NCBI RefSeq assembly: GCF_001636055.1
Contig: NZ_CP011789.1
Span: forward strand, 3,782,001-3,846,000
DNA from: Pseudomonas putida
GTDB taxonomy: Bacteria; Pseudomonadota; Gammaproteobacteria; Pseudomonadales; Pseudomonadaceae
Direction: 5' to 3'
Length of the DNA stretch: 64,000 bases
In this document: one piece after another, positions 34,206 to 44,001 of the stretch
Position numbering within the stretch: the stretch's first letter is position 1
Layout: each line of letters begins with the position of its first letter
Position numbers and translations under genes: made by a program
The notes under the pieces: model-generated
Told to the model about the DNA's origin: nothing
Seen by the model: the letters and a program-made list of their open reading frames with translations, nothing else
The model's database searches: none

Positions 34206-35044
34206 CTGGCGCCTTCGCCCTGCAGCTTGGCACGCAACTCCACCAGCGCCGGCGAGGCCGGGGTGATGTGGTTGGCCTGCTCACGTTCGATCAGCCAGCC
34301 ACTGCGGTGCCATTGCTTGACGAAGGGGTCCAGGCGCTGCTGGGTGTCGGTTTCGCCCAGCCGGGTCCAGATCACCGAGGGCGCCGGGTTCAGCTCCGGG
34401 GTCAGGGCACGATAGCCGCTCCACTCTCCCCCCTTGGCCAACAGCGGATTGATCAGCGTGGCGTCATGCACGGCGGCCACGCAGTTGTTACCGCGCAGGG
34501 CCAGCAGGGATTCGGCGGAGGTCTTGAAGGCCTTGAGGTCGGCGCCCAGGTCGATCAGTGCCTGGGTGTAGCTGCTGCCCTGGGAGGTGCACACCGGCTG
34601 GCCCTTGAGCTCGGCCCAGGTCTTGACCGGGCTGTCCTTGGCCAGCGCGGCGGTGCCGCCAACCCGGTAGAACGGCGTGGGCACATGGCCCAGCAGCTTG
34701 TCGCGCTCAGGTGTCCATTCCATGTTGGCAATCAGCAGATCGACCTTGCCTTGCTGCAAAAACTGCACGCGGTTGGCCGGCTGTACCGCGACCAGGTCGA
34801 CCTCGACACCCAACTGGCGCGCCAGGTCGCGGGCCAGATCGACGCTGAAACCGATCGGCTCGCGGGTGTTCGGGTCGATGGCACCGAAGGGACCGCCGGA
34901 AAGCACCACCCCCACCGCCAGCTTGTGGCGCTGCTGGATCTTGTCCAGCGTGGCATCGGCCTGGGCAAGGCCGCTGGCGGCAAGGCCGGTGGTGGCGAGC
35001 AACGCGGCAAACAGGCCGCGACGGGCAACGGTGGACAGCGACAT
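34202..35044 (-). CDS. Periplasmic amino-acid-binding protein
   Basis: A 280-residue solute-binding protein. Residues 1-29 form a signal peptide with twin-Arg-like RR but no full Tat motif, ending AQA. The mature domain contains GPFGAIDPNTREPIGFSVDL in outline and NMEWTPERDKLL, as in polar amino-acid binders. The ATG at 35044 follows GAGGAG; an upstream in-frame start would disrupt the signal peptide. It is the first gene of a six-gene operon, divergent from the LysR regulator at 35322. Cystine, cysteine-related or other sulfur amino acids are likely ligands by context. Confidence 0.88.
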   Translation of the reverse strand: MSLSTVARRGLFAALLATTGLAASGLAQADATLDKIQQRHKLAVGVVLSGGPFGAIDPNTREPIGFSVDLARDLARQLGVEVDLVAVQPANRVQFLQQGKVDLLIANMEWTPERDKLLGHVPTPFYRVGGTAALAKDSPVKTWAELKGQPVCTSQGSSYTQALIDLGADLKAFKTSAESLLALRGNNCVAAVHDATLINPLLAKGGEWSGYRALTPELNPAPSVIWTRLGETDTQQRLDPFVKQWHRSGWLIEREQANHITPASPALVELRAKLQGEGAR

Positions 35045-35321
35045 GGTGGGGCTCCTCATCCCGGCAGCCGGAACACCCGGCCAATGAGGGCGCATCCTAG
35101 AAACTTGGTGGGATCAGGGGAAATGCAAATATTGACTATCGTTATAACTTGGATCGAATGAGTAGGAGCTTGATTTGGTATAAGCAGCGAAAACAAAGAG
35201 CATTGCATCCATGCATTGCAAATTCAGGCCAACAAAACATAATGTTTCTTTATCATTTATTGACTGACAGTAATGTAAAAGCGGGCGTTCCGCCTCCCCC
35301 ACTCCAACCGCAGGCCCGCCC
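35045..35321. promoter_or_regulatory. AT-rich divergent promoter region with a direct repeat
   Basis: This 277-base gap separates the importer operon from the LysR gene and is clearly more AT-rich than its surroundings. It contains GCATTGCA twice (35200-35207 and 35213-35220), with a 13-base period. AT-rich stretches near 35125-35150 (TTGACTATCGTTATAAC) could provide promoter elements. No consensus operator is assigned. Confidence 0.45.
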
Positions 35322-36179
35322 ATGACCACACCCGCCCTGGACCTCGATCTGCTACGCACCTTCGTCGCCATCGTCGATCACACAAGCTTCGCCGAAGCCG
35401 GTCGCCACCTGGCCCGCACCCAGGCTTCGGTCACCCAGCACATGCAACGGCTGGAACAGCAGGTGGGCGTGGCGCTGCTGCGCAAGCAGGGCCGACACAA
35501 AGCACTCACCGATGCCGGCCGCCAGTTGTTGCGCCATGCCCGGCAGATGCTCGCGCTCAACGACGAAGCCCTCGCCGGCCTGCGTCAGGACGGCCTGAGC
35601 GGCGTGCTGCGGATCGGTTCGCCGCATGACATCGCCGACACCATCCTGCCACCTCTGCTCGGCCATATCGCCCGTTCGGCGCCGAACCTGCGCCTGGAGA
35701 TAAACGTCGGCCGCAGCCCGTTCCTGATGGACGACCTGCAGCGTGGCAAGGTCGACATGGTCATTTCCACCGTCACCGCCCCCGGCGTGGAGGGTTTCGC
35801 CTTGCGCACCTCGCCGGTGTGGTGGATCTGTGCAGCGCAGTACCAGCACATCCCCGGCGAACCGCTACCGTTGGTGCTGGTGGACGAACCCAGCCTGTAC
35901 CGCCGACTAGCCCTGGACGCCCTGGAACAGGCCGGCATCCCGTGGCGCCAGGCCTACCTGGCGTCCAACCTGATCGGCATCAAGGCTGCAGTCCGCGCAG
36001 GATTGGGCATCACCGCGCGCAGCCAGGAGATGGTCGGCCCGGACATGCGCGTGCTCGGCCAGAGCGACGGCCTGCCGCCACTGCCGGACGTCACCTACCA
36101 CCTGTGGGTGCGGGCCAATACGGTCAACCCGCTGGTGCGCCAGGCCTATGCCATGGTGCGCGCCAGCGTGGGGCTGTGA
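35322..36179 (+). CDS. LysR-family regulator divergent from the thiol dioxygenase operon
   Basis: A 285-residue LysR-type regulator with the N-terminal helix-turn-helix (LDLLRTFVAIVDHTSFAEAG and on, about 8-65) and a C-terminal effector domain. Its divergence from the importer/dioxygenase operon suggests it controls that operon, with a sulfur amino acid or a related metabolite as a possible effector. The start is the ATG at 35322. Confidence 0.88.
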   Translation: MTTPALDLDLLRTFVAIVDHTSFAEAGRHLARTQASVTQHMQRLEQQVGVALLRKQGRHKALTDAGRQLLRHARQMLALNDEALAGLRQDGLSGVLRIGSPHDIADTILPPLLGHIARSAPNLRLEINVGRSPFLMDDLQRGKVDMVISTVTAPGVEGFALRTSPVWWICAAQYQHIPGEPLPLVLVDEPSLYRRLALDALEQAGIPWRQAYLASNLIGIKAAVRAGLGITARSQEMVGPDMRVLGQSDGLPPLPDVTYHLWVRANTVNPLVRQAYAMVRASVGL

Positions 36180-36244
36180 GCCAATCGCCATGGCCCACCG
36201 CGATGCGCTAGAGTGGCGACCTCTCACCCGGTAAGGATGCCTCC

Positions 36245-36613
36245 ATGCAATTCGCCCCCGCCATTCCCGTGCTGCGCATCTTCTCGGTCGACAAGGCCAA
36301 GGAGTTCTACCTCGACTTCCTGGGCTTCAGCCTCGACTGGGAACACCGCTTCGCCCCGGACCTGCCGCTGTATGCGCAGATTCATCGCGACGGACTGATC
36401 CTGCACCTGTCCGAGCACTATGGCGACGCCACGCCAGGCTCTACCGTGTTTGCCCGGGTCGAAGATCTGAAGGCGCTCGAAAGCGAACTGCAGGCCAAAA
36501 AGTACGGCTATTCACGCCCCGAAGCCGAGCAGGTGGACTGGGGTCTGCAAATGCAGATCCGTGATCCGTTCGGCAATTTGCTGCGGTTTTGTCAGCAGAT
36601 AGGGGATGCATAG
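36245..36613 (+). CDS. Glyoxalase/bleomycin resistance-fold protein
   Basis: A 122-residue protein of the vicinal-oxygen-chelate fold. It starts with a beta strand and helix typical of the family (PVLRIFSVDKAKEFYLDFLG, about 8-27) and ends DPFGNLLRFCQ. The LILHLSEHYGD segment is characteristic of bleomycin-binding-like members. It may bind a drug or catalyse metal-dependent chemistry; the substrate is unknown. The ATG at 36245 lies after GTAAGGATG. Confidence 0.82.
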   Translation: MQFAPAIPVLRIFSVDKAKEFYLDFLGFSLDWEHRFAPDLPLYAQIHRDGLILHLSEHYGDATPGSTVFARVEDLKALESELQAKKYGYSRPEAEQVDWGLQMQIRDPFGNLLRFCQQIGDA

Positions 36614-36808
36614 CGTTACTGAAATCTCCTACGCACTACTTAGAAGCAAGTGAGTAGGCTCAGCAGCGAAAGCTCTGCATTGTGCGCGAACCTGAAATAG
36701 ATTCGACATCAATAAGGAGCTTCGCTTGCAGGTTACAAGTAGATATCGAGTCGTCAGTCATCACGAGCGCACCATCAAGAGTCTAATCATCAACAGCCGA
36801 GCAGCGTG

Positions 36809-37066
36809 ATGAACGACCTGACCAGCATCGCCTGCTTGTCCCTGACAGCGCTCCTCACAGACCAAATCCTACGTCGTCCAAACCGGCGCAAGTGGACGGG
36901 CATCGTTCTGATGTCATGTGCCATCGCAAGCTTCTTTCTCGAACATGGAACATTGCTGGGCATCCCAGGATTTCTATGGCCGATATTTCTGGCCGCCACA
37001 GGAATCCACTTGCTTACCCATCAGACGAAACATTGTTCAGATGCCGATCAGAGAGAAGGCTCGTAG
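36809..37066 (+). CDS. Small hypothetical membrane protein in a low-GC stretch
   Basis: An 85-residue frame starting MNDLTSIACLSLTALLTDQI. It predicts two hydrophobic segments (about 5-18 and 30-62) separated by RRPNRRKW. The region 36614-37289 is clearly poorer in GC than flanking DNA, and codon use is unlike the neighbouring genes, so it may be foreign. No good ribosome-binding site precedes the ATG. The rest of 36614-36808 shows no gene. Confidence 0.4.
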   Translation: MNDLTSIACLSLTALLTDQILRRPNRRKWTGIVLMSCAIASFFLEHGTLLGIPGFLWPIFLAATGIHLLTHQTKHCSDADQREGS

Positions 37067-37289
37067 CACAACGGTACAGAGCGAGCACTGCGGATAGGCC
37101 ACACGGCTACGCAAAATACCTCACGCCCGACCAGAGCCCCCACCAGCACTGCACTGCAGATCATCCGACAGCCAGCCAACCAATTCATGACTGGCCGTTC
37201 CCCATCCTCTGCGGATGTATTATCGTGGCGAGGTGCGCATTTAAAAGCAGCCCGAGCGATCGGGCCTCTGCAAGACAATAGAGGGTGTC
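37067..37289. other. leader region of ilvE
   Basis: This stretch separates the small membrane protein from the aminotransferase. TATTAT at about 37218 could be a -10 element. A short hairpin, GCCCGA-GCGA-TCGGGC at 37250-37265, lies 24 bases before the ATG and could overlap the leader mRNA. No leader peptide with branched-chain codons was recognised. Confidence 0.35.
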
Positions 37290-38306
37290 ATGAGCAACGA
37301 GATCAACTGGGACAAGCTGGGCTTCGACTACATCAAGACCGACAAGCGCTACCTGTCCGTGTGGCGCAACGGCGAGTGGGACAAAGGCACCCTGACCGAC
37401 GACAACGTGCTGCACATCAGCGAAGGCTCGACTGCCCTGCACTACGGCCAGCAATGCTTCGAGGGCCTGAAGGCCTACCGCTGCAAGGACGGCTCGATCA
37501 ACCTGTTCCGCCCGGACCAGAACGCCGCACGCATGCAGCGCAGCTGCGCCCGCCTGCTGATGCCGCACGTGCCGACCGATGTGTTCATCGAGGCCTGCAA
37601 GCAGGTGGTCAAGGCCAACGAGAAGTTCGTCCCGCCGCATGGCAAGGGTGCCCTGTACCTGCGTCCGTTCGTGATCGGCACCGGTGACAACATCGGCGTG
37701 CGCACCGCGCCGGAGTTCATCTTCTCGGTGTTCGCCATCCCGGTTGGCTCGTACTTCAAGGGCGGCATGAAGCCGCACAACTTCCAGATCTCCAGCTTCG
37801 ACCGCGCCGCCCCGCAGGGCACCGGTGCAGCCAAGGTCGGGGGCAACTATGCCGCCAGCCTGCAACCGGGTTCCGAAGCGAAGAAAGCCAACTTCGCCGA
37901 CGCCATCTACCTGGATCCGCTGACCCACACCAAGATCGAGGAAGTCGGGTCGGCCAACTTCTTCGGCATTACCGCCAACAACGAGTTCGTCACGCCAAAA
38001 TCGGCCTCGGTCCTGCCCGGTATCACTCGCCTGTCGCTGATGGAACTGGCGCAATCGCGCCTGGGCCTGACCGTGATCGAAGGCGACGTCGAAATCAACA
38101 AGCTTGACCGCTTCATCGAAGCGGGCGCTTGCGGTACCGCCGCAGTGATCACTCCGATCGGCGGCATCGAGTACAACGGCAAACTGCACGTGTTCCACGA
38201 CCTGGAAAAGGTCGGCCCGGTCACCCAGAAGCTCTACAACGAGCTGACCGGCATCCAGAGCGGTGACGTCGAAGCACCGGCGGGCTGGATCATCAAGGTC
38301 GCCTGA
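37290..38306 (+). CDS. ilvE: Branched-chain amino-acid aminotransferase
   Basis: A 338-residue fold-type IV PLP enzyme of the larger bacterial/eukaryote-like BCAT group. It interconverts Leu, Ile and Val with their 2-oxo acids using glutamate/2-oxoglutarate. The PLP Lys is in GAAKVGGNYAAS (about 181-192). YGQQCFEGLKAY and EEVGSANFF are conserved family segments. It is followed by a strong bidirectional terminator and appears to be a single-gene unit. The ATG at 37290 follows AGAGGGTG. Confidence 0.92.
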   Translation: MSNEINWDKLGFDYIKTDKRYLSVWRNGEWDKGTLTDDNVLHISEGSTALHYGQQCFEGLKAYRCKDGSINLFRPDQNAARMQRSCARLLMPHVPTDVFIEACKQVVKANEKFVPPHGKGALYLRPFVIGTGDNIGVRTAPEFIFSVFAIPVGSYFKGGMKPHNFQISSFDRAAPQGTGAAKVGGNYAASLQPGSEAKKANFADAIYLDPLTHTKIEEVGSANFFGITANNEFVTPKSASVLPGITRLSLMELAQSRLGLTVIEGDVEINKLDRFIEAGACGTAAVITPIGGIEYNGKLHVFHDLEKVGPVTQKLYNELTGIQSGDVEAPAGWIIKVA

Positions 38307-38318
38307 GGCATCGCCTTG

Positions 38319-38364
38319 CAATGAAAACGGGGCGTGCCAGCAATGGCACGCCCCGTTTTCATTG
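38319..38364. terminator. strong hairpin terminator after ilvE
   Basis: A perfect 21-base inverted repeat (CAATGAAAACGGGGCGTGCCA and its complement) with a 4-base loop. The GTTTTC end gives a T-run on one strand and the AAAAC start on the other, so it may act in both directions. It lies 13 bases after the ilvE stop. Confidence 0.9.
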
Positions 38365-38540
38365 CTGTCAGGGCCGGTTTCTTCGCAGGCGAGCCTGCTC
38401 CCCAACGGAGTCGCGCTGAACGCCAGGCGCGTGAAAACACCGATACTGGCACCCTGCCTCTGATAGATGAATTTTTCTTAAATCGCCGCTTGTCTATTCT
38501 TTGGCACAATCAGCCATCCAATCGCCGCCCAGGTATTAGC

Positions 38541-39221
38541 ATGCCCCGCGTACTGACTATCGAAGACGACGCCGTCACCGCCCAGGAAATCGTCGCCGAA
38601 CTTTCCAGCCACGGGCTGGAGGTCGACTGGGCAGACAATGGCCGCGAAGGCCTGGCCAAGGCCATTGCCGGCGGCTACGACCTGATCACCGTGGACCGGA
38701 TGCTCCCGGAAGTCGACGGCCTGACCATCGTCACCACCCTGCGCAGCCTGAAGATCGCCACGCCCATCCTGATGATCAGCGCCCTGTCGGATGTCGACGA
38801 GCGCGTGCGCGGCCTGCGCGCAGGCGGCGACGACTACCTGACCAAGCCCTTCGCCTCCGACGAGATGGCGGCCCGCGTCGAGGTGCTGCTGCGGCGCAAC
38901 AGCGTGCCCATGACCCAGACCCGCCTCCAGGTCGCCGACCTGGAGCTGGACTTGATCAGCCATGAGGCCCGACGCGGCGAGAGCAGCCTGAACCTGCTGC
39001 CAACCGAATACAAACTGCTCGAATACCTGATGCGTCACTCCGGGCAGGTCATCACTCGCATGATGATCTTCGAGGAAGTGTGGGGTTATCACTTCGATCC
39101 CGGCACCAACCTGATCGACGTCCACATCGGTCGTCTGCGCAAGAAGATCGACCCACCCGGCCAGACACCGCTGATCCGAACCGTACGGGGCTCCGGTTAT
39201 GCCATTGCTGAACCCATCTAA
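38541..39221 (+). CDS. OmpR-family response regulator
   Basis: A 226-residue regulator. The receiver domain has the acidic pair Glu8/Asp9, phospho-acceptor Asp52 (TVDRMLPEVDG) and Lys in DDYLTKPF. The C-terminal winged helix ends RTVRGSGYAIAEPI, typical of OmpR-type DNA-binding domains. The ATG at 38541 is chosen because the upstream extension runs through the ilvE terminator region. It overlaps the kinase gene by 23 bases. The target genes are unknown. Confidence 0.92.
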   Translation: MPRVLTIEDDAVTAQEIVAELSSHGLEVDWADNGREGLAKAIAGGYDLITVDRMLPEVDGLTIVTTLRSLKIATPILMISALSDVDERVRGLRAGGDDYLTKPFASDEMAARVEVLLRRNSVPMTQTRLQVADLELDLISHEARRGESSLNLLPTEYKLLEYLMRHSGQVITRMMIFEEVWGYHFDPGTNLIDVHIGRLRKKIDPPGQTPLIRTVRGSGYAIAEPI

Positions 39222-40578
39222 GGGCTGGAGCTCCTCGACCAGCCGCCTGCTGGCGCTGTACAGCTTCCTGTTCGTGGCCTGGAGCAGCATCCTCATGGGG
39301 GTGCTGTACTTCGAGGTCACCAGCTACCTCAACAAGCTGACCCGCCACTCCATGCTGCAACGTCAGCACCTCTTCGCGCACATGACCGGCAAGCAGCTGG
39401 ACGATGCGTTGATCGCCAGCCAGGCCTTCGAGGAACGCAGCTTCGACGCGTACGGCCTGTTCGACCCGCAGCTCAACCCCATCGGCGGTCGTATCCGCTC
39501 GATTCCGTCGGAGTTGGGCCTGGACGGCAAGGTTCACGAACTCAAGCGTTGCCTGGATGCCGACGATCCGCACCTGCCGCGCGACAGCTGCGATGCCGTG
39601 GCGATCCGCATCCCCGATGGCCGCTGGCTGGTGCTGGTGCGCGACAACGGCTCGCTGTTCGTGGTGACCCGGATCATTCTGCACGCGCTGCTCTGGGGCA
39701 TTTCGCTGACGCTGATTCCCGGTTTCGCGGGCTGGTATCTGCTACGCAGGCGCCCGCTCAAGCGTATCCGCGCCGTACAGGCGAGCGCCGAGCTGATCGT
39801 GGCCGGCGATCTCACCCACCGCTTGCCGCTGTCGGCACGACGAGACGAGCTGGACATGCTGGCCGCGATCGTCAACGCCATGCTCGACCGCATCGAACGG
39901 CTGATGCACGAGGTCAAGGGTGTCTGCGACAACATTGCCCACGACCTGCGTACACCGCTGACCCGCCTGCGCGCCCAGCTCTACCGCATTCGCCAGCAGA
40001 GCGGAGCGAACTCGCCGGAAGCCGAAGCACTGGATCAAGCCATTAGCGAGACCGACACCCTGATGGCACGTTTCCGCGGCCTGCTGCGCATCAGCGAGCT
40101 GGAAGACCGCCAACGCCGCGCAGGGTTCGTCGAGCTTGATCCGCACAATTTGCTGGTGGAGTTGCACGACTTCTACCTGCCGCTCGCAGAGGATGGCAGC
40201 ATTCGCCTGCAACTGGAGCAGCCTGCGCAGCTGCCCGCGCTGCACGGCGACCGCGAACTGCTGTTCGAGGCTTTGGCCAACCTGGTCGGCAACGGCATCA
40301 AGTTCACCCCGGAGGGTGGGCAGGTACGGATCCAGGCACTGCACGACGACGATGGCGTGCATATCGCCATCGAGGACAGCGGACCGGGGATTCCGGAACA
40401 GGAGCGTGCTGCGGTGCTCAAGCGCTTCTATCGCAGCGAGGAAGGACATCGTCACCCAGGGTTCGGGCTAGGCTTGTCGATCGTCGCAGCGATCGTCGAC
40501 CTGCATGGGTTCAGACTGGAAGTGGGCAGTAGCGAGCTGGGTGGAGCGAAGCTGGTGCTGCACTGCTCGACGGCCTGA
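39199..40578 (+). CDS. Sensor histidine kinase
   Basis: A 459-residue membrane kinase. One helix near 18-38, a periplasmic sensor of about 110 residues and a second helix near 155-175 are followed by a HAMP domain. The H-box is NIAHDLRTPLTR with phospho-acceptor His248. ATP-binding motifs include an N-box (LANLVGNGIKF), DSGPGIP and GFGLGLSI. The periplasmic part contains two Cys residues (KRCLDADD and RDSCDAV), which may form a disulfide. The start overlaps the response regulator, so the two are translated together. The signal is unknown. Confidence 0.92.
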   Translation: MPLLNPSKGWSSSTSRLLALYSFLFVAWSSILMGVLYFEVTSYLNKLTRHSMLQRQHLFAHMTGKQLDDALIASQAFEERSFDAYGLFDPQLNPIGGRIRSIPSELGLDGKVHELKRCLDADDPHLPRDSCDAVAIRIPDGRWLVLVRDNGSLFVVTRIILHALLWGISLTLIPGFAGWYLLRRRPLKRIRAVQASAELIVAGDLTHRLPLSARRDELDMLAAIVNAMLDRIERLMHEVKGVCDNIAHDLRTPLTRLRAQLYRIRQQSGANSPEAEALDQAISETDTLMARFRGLLRISELEDRQRRAGFVELDPHNLLVELHDFYLPLAEDGSIRLQLEQPAQLPALHGDRELLFEALANLVGNGIKFTPEGGQVRIQALHDDDGVHIAIEDSGPGIPEQERAAVLKRFYRSEEGHRHPGFGLGLSIVAAIVDLHGFRLEVGSSELGGAKLVLHCSTA

Positions 40579-40589
40579 AAAACGTCACG

Positions 40590-40628
40590 GGACAAGTCGG
40601 GGCGGCGGTTCGGCGCCCCGACTTGTCC
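40590..40628. terminator. convergent hairpin terminator between the kinase and cysS
   Basis: GGACAAGTCGGGGCG and its exact complement (15 bases) flank a 9-base loop. It lies 12 bases after the kinase stop and 35 bases before the cysS stop, and can serve both transcripts. Confidence 0.85.
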
Positions 40629-40662
40629 AGCAACAGGGCTGCAGGGCAGCCCTCGAGTCGTA

Positions 40663-42045
40663 TCAGTCAGCCAGACGCCAGGTGGTGGTGCCTTTGCTGT
40701 CTTCAAGCACCACACCCATGGCAGCCAGTTGATCGCGAATGCGATCGGACTCTGCCCAGTTCTTGTCCGTACGCGCCTGCAAACGCGCCTGGATCAAGGC
40801 TTCGACCTCGGCAGCATCGACCTTGCCTTCGGCACCGGCACGCAAAAAGTCGTCGGCATCGAGCTGCAGCACACCCAGTACATCACCCAGCTCACGCAGG
40901 CGACCGGCAAGGCCTGCCGCTGCCTCAGCGTCGCTGTCGCGCAGGCGGTTGATCTCGCGGACCAGGTCGAACAGCACGGCGCAGGCTTCAGGGGTGCCGA
41001 AGTCATCGTTCATCGCCACGCTGAACCGCTCGACGAACGCCTCGCCACCCTTGGCGGCGACGCGCGGCAGGCCACGCAGTGCGTGATAGAAACGCTCCAG
41101 GGCGCCCTTGGCATCGCGCAAGCTGTCTTCGGAGTAATTGATGGCGCTGCGGTAGTGGCTGGCCACCAGCAGATAACGCACCACCTCCGGGTGGTACTTC
41201 TCGAGCACGTCGCGAATGGTGAAGAAGTTGTTCAGCGACTTCGACATCTTCTCGCCATTGATGCGAATCATACCGCAGTGCATCCAGGCCGCCGCATAAG
41301 GCTTGCCGGTGGCCGCCTCGCTCTGGGCGATCTCGTTCTCGTGGTGCGGGAACTCGAGGTCGCTGCCACCACCGTGGATGTCGAAGCTCTCGCCCAGGCA
41401 GCAGGTGGACATCACCGAGCACTCGATGTGCCAGCCCGGACGACCTGGGCCCCAGGGCGAATCCCAGCTCGGCTCGCCCGGCTTGGCGCCCTTCCACAGG
41501 ACGAAGTCCAGCGGATCCTGCTTGGCCTCGTCGACCTCGATCCGCGCGCCGATACGCAGGTCTTCGATCTTGCGTCGCGACAGCTTGCCGTAGCCGACGA
41601 ACTTGCCGACGCGGTAGTACACGTCGCCATTGCCCGGCGCGTAGGCATAGCCCTTGTCGATCAGGGTCTGGATCATCGCGTGCATGCCGGGGATGTGATC
41701 GGTGGCACGCGGCTCCAGGTCCGGCTTGAGGATGTTGAGACGACGCTCATCCTCATGCATGGCATCGATCATGCGCGCAGTCAGCTCATCGAAGCGCTCG
41801 CCGTTTTCGTTGGCGCGGTTGATGATCTTGTCGTCGATGTCGGTGATGTTGCGCACGTACGTGAGCGCGTAGCCACTCTTGCGCAGCCAACGGGTGATCA
41901 GGTCGAACGCCACCATGCTGCGACCATGGCCCAGGTGGCAGTAGTCGTACACGGTCATGCCGCAGACGTACATGCGCACGTTGTTGCCATCCAGGGGTTT
42001 GAAGACTTCCTTGGTCTTGCTCAGGGTGTTGTAGATGTTAAGCAC
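40663..42045 (-). CDS. cysS: Cysteinyl-tRNA synthetase
   Basis: A 460-residue class I synthetase that charges tRNA-Cys. The HIGH motif is DYCHLGHGR (about 34-42), with the zinc Cys in [15 protein letters not shown] is intact ([11 protein letters not shown], near 264-274). The WHIECSVMS segment with a zinc ligand is present. It lies 9 bases downstream of glnS on the same strand, so the two synthetases form an operon. The length is normal for the family. Confidence 0.97.
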   Translation of the reverse strand: MLNIYNTLSKTKEVFKPLDGNNVRMYVCGMTVYDYCHLGHGRSMVAFDLITRWLRKSGYALTYVRNITDIDDKIINRANENGERFDELTARMIDAMHEDERRLNILKPDLEPRATDHIPGMHAMIQTLIDKGYAYAPGNGDVYYRVGKFVGYGKLSRRKIEDLRIGARIEVDEAKQDPLDFVLWKGAKPGEPSWDSPWGPGRPGWHIECSVMSTCCLGESFDIHGGGSDLEFPHHENEIAQSEAATGKPYAAAWMHCGMIRINGEKMSKSLNNFFTIRDVLEKYHPEVVRYLLVASHYRSAINYSEDSLRDAKGALERFYHALRGLPRVAAKGGEAFVERFSVAMNDDFGTPEACAVLFDLVREINRLRDSDAEAAAGLAGRLRELGDVLGVLQLDADDFLRAGAEGKVDAAEVEALIQARLQARTDKNWAESDRIRDQLAAMGVVLEDSKGTTTWRLAD

Positions 42046-42054
42046 GAGGATTCC

Positions 42055-43755
42055 TTAGCTGCCCCACGAATCGCGCAGGGTCACGGTGCGGTTGAACACC
42101 GGGCGACCCGGCTGGCTGTCTTTCAGGTCGGCGCAGAAGTAGCCTTCACGCTCGAACTGGAAGCGATCTTCTGGCTGGGCCTGGCCCAGCGAAGGTTCGG
42201 CACGACAACCCGTCAGCACCTGCAGCGATTGCGGATTGATATTTTCAAGGAAGCTGCCGCCCTCATCGGTTTTCTCCGGATTGGGCGAGCGGAACAGGCG
42301 ATCGTACAGGCGCACCTCGCACTCGATGCTGGCGGCGGCCGGCACCCAGTGGATCACGCCCTTGACCTTGCGACCCTCGGGGTTCTTGCCCAGCGTGTCC
42401 GGATCGTATGAGCAGCGCAGCTCGACGATATTGCCCTCGGCATCCTTGATCGCCTCGTCGGCACGAATTACATAGCTGCCGCGCAGGCGCACTTCACCGG
42501 CTGGCTCCAGGCGCTTGTATCCCTTGGGCGGCTCTTCCATGAAGTCATCGCGGTCGATGTACAGCTCACGGGCGAACGGCAGGACGCGCACGCCCATGTC
42601 TTCCTTCGGGTGGCGCGGCAGTTCGAGCTGCTCGACCTGGCCTTCAGGGTAATTGGTGATCACCACCTTCAGCGGACGCAGTACGCACATGGCGCGCGGC
42701 GCGGTGCGGTCGAGGTCGTCACGAATGCTGAACTCGAGCATCGACATGTCGACCACGCCATCGGAGCGGTTGGTGCCGACCATGTCGCAGAAGTTGCGGA
42801 TCGAGGCCGGGGTGTAGCCACGACGGCGGTAGCCCGAGAGCGTGGACATGCGCGGATCGTCCCAGCCCTCGACGTGCTGCTCGTCCACCAACTGCTTGAG
42901 CTTGCGCTTGGAGGTGATGGTGTAGTTCAGGTTCAGGCGGCTGAACTCGTACTGGCGCGGATGCGCCGGGACCGGCAGGTTGTCGAGGAACCAGTCGTAC
43001 AGTGGACGATGGCCCTCGAACTCCAGGGTGCAGATCGAGTGGGTAATGCCCTCGATGGCGTCCGACTGGCCGTGGGTGAAGTCGTAGTTGGGATAGATGC
43101 ACCACTTGTCACCGGTCTGGTGGTGGTGGGCATGGCGGATGCGGTAAAGAATGGGGTCGCGCAGGTTCATGTTGGGCGAAGCCATGTCGATCTTGGCACG
43201 CAGCACACGCTCACCGTCCTTGAACTCGCCAGCCTTCATGCGGGCGAACAGATCGAGGTTCTCCTCGACGCTGCGCTCGCGGAACGGGCTGTTCTTGCCG
43301 GGCTGGGTCAGGGTGCCGCGATACTCCTTGGCCTGCTCGGGGGTCAGGTCGCAGACGTAGGCCTTGCCGCGCTTGATCAGCTCGACCGCCCAGTCGTGCA
43401 ACTGGTCGAAATAATCGGAAGCAAAGCGCACCGGACCGGTCCACTCGAAGCCCAGCCACTTGACATCACGCTGGATGGCGTCGATGTACTCCTGATCCTC
43501 CTTGGCCGGGTTGGTGTCGTCGAAACGCAAGTGGCAGGCGCCACCGAACTCCTGGGCCAGACCGAAGTTGACGCAGATCGACTTGGCGTGGCCGATGTGC
43601 AGATAACCGTTCGGTTCCGGCGGGAAGCGGGTGACGATACTGCTGTGCTTGCCCGAGTCCAGGTCAGCCTGGACGATCGGTCGCAGGAAGTTCGCAGGGA
43701 CGGCGGGGGCGCCTTTGGCAGCGGCGTTGGTCGCGTTGTCGGTGGGCTTGCTCAT
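42055..43755 (-). CDS. glnS: Glutaminyl-tRNA synthetase
   Basis: A 566-residue class I synthetase for tRNA-Gln. The HIGH motif is [15 protein letters not shown] (about 45-59). The KMSKS loop is of the ITSKRKL type used in GlnRS. The start is the ATG at 43755 ([10 protein letters not shown]); a longer upstream frame crosses the promoter region shared with ppiB. An Ala-rich N-terminal leader of about 25 residues precedes the catalytic fold. It is transcribed with cysS and divergent from ppiB, 246 bases away. Confidence 0.97.
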   Translation of the reverse strand: MSKPTDNATNAAAKGAPAVPANFLRPIVQADLDSGKHSSIVTRFPPEPNGYLHIGHAKSICVNFGLAQEFGGACHLRFDDTNPAKEDQEYIDAIQRDVKWLGFEWTGPVRFASDYFDQLHDWAVELIKRGKAYVCDLTPEQAKEYRGTLTQPGKNSPFRERSVEENLDLFARMKAGEFKDGERVLRAKIDMASPNMNLRDPILYRIRHAHHHQTGDKWCIYPNYDFTHGQSDAIEGITHSICTLEFEGHRPLYDWFLDNLPVPAHPRQYEFSRLNLNYTITSKRKLKQLVDEQHVEGWDDPRMSTLSGYRRRGYTPASIRNFCDMVGTNRSDGVVDMSMLEFSIRDDLDRTAPRAMCVLRPLKVVITNYPEGQVEQLELPRHPKEDMGVRVLPFARELYIDRDDFMEEPPKGYKRLEPAGEVRLRGSYVIRADEAIKDAEGNIVELRCSYDPDTLGKNPEGRKVKGVIHWVPAAASIECEVRLYDRLFRSPNPEKTDEGGSFLENINPQSLQVLTGCRAEPSLGQAQPEDRFQFEREGYFCADLKDSQPGRPVFNRTVTLRDSWGS

Positions 43756-44001
43756 AGGATCCTTGAATGCAGATGTCCGGTCCGGGTAGGCCGATTGAAT
43801 CAAAGGGCCTATCATAGCCGAAGCAGTCAAGCTGCTGACAGCCGGGCACCGACAAACTGGCGCGATTTCTCGCAGCGTTTTGTCGCCAGCTGGCAAAATG
43901 GCCGCCGCGCGCCTTGTGTCGCCGCCGCCAGATCCTGCGTCAGGTACAGTACGCGACCTGTGCACCCTATTCCCGAATGCCTTGAAAGAGCGAATTTCAG
44001 C

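Noticed and set aside
38334..39221. A 295-residue form of the response regulator
   Set aside because: The extension would be coded by the ilvE terminator region; the receiver domain starts at the ATG at 38541.
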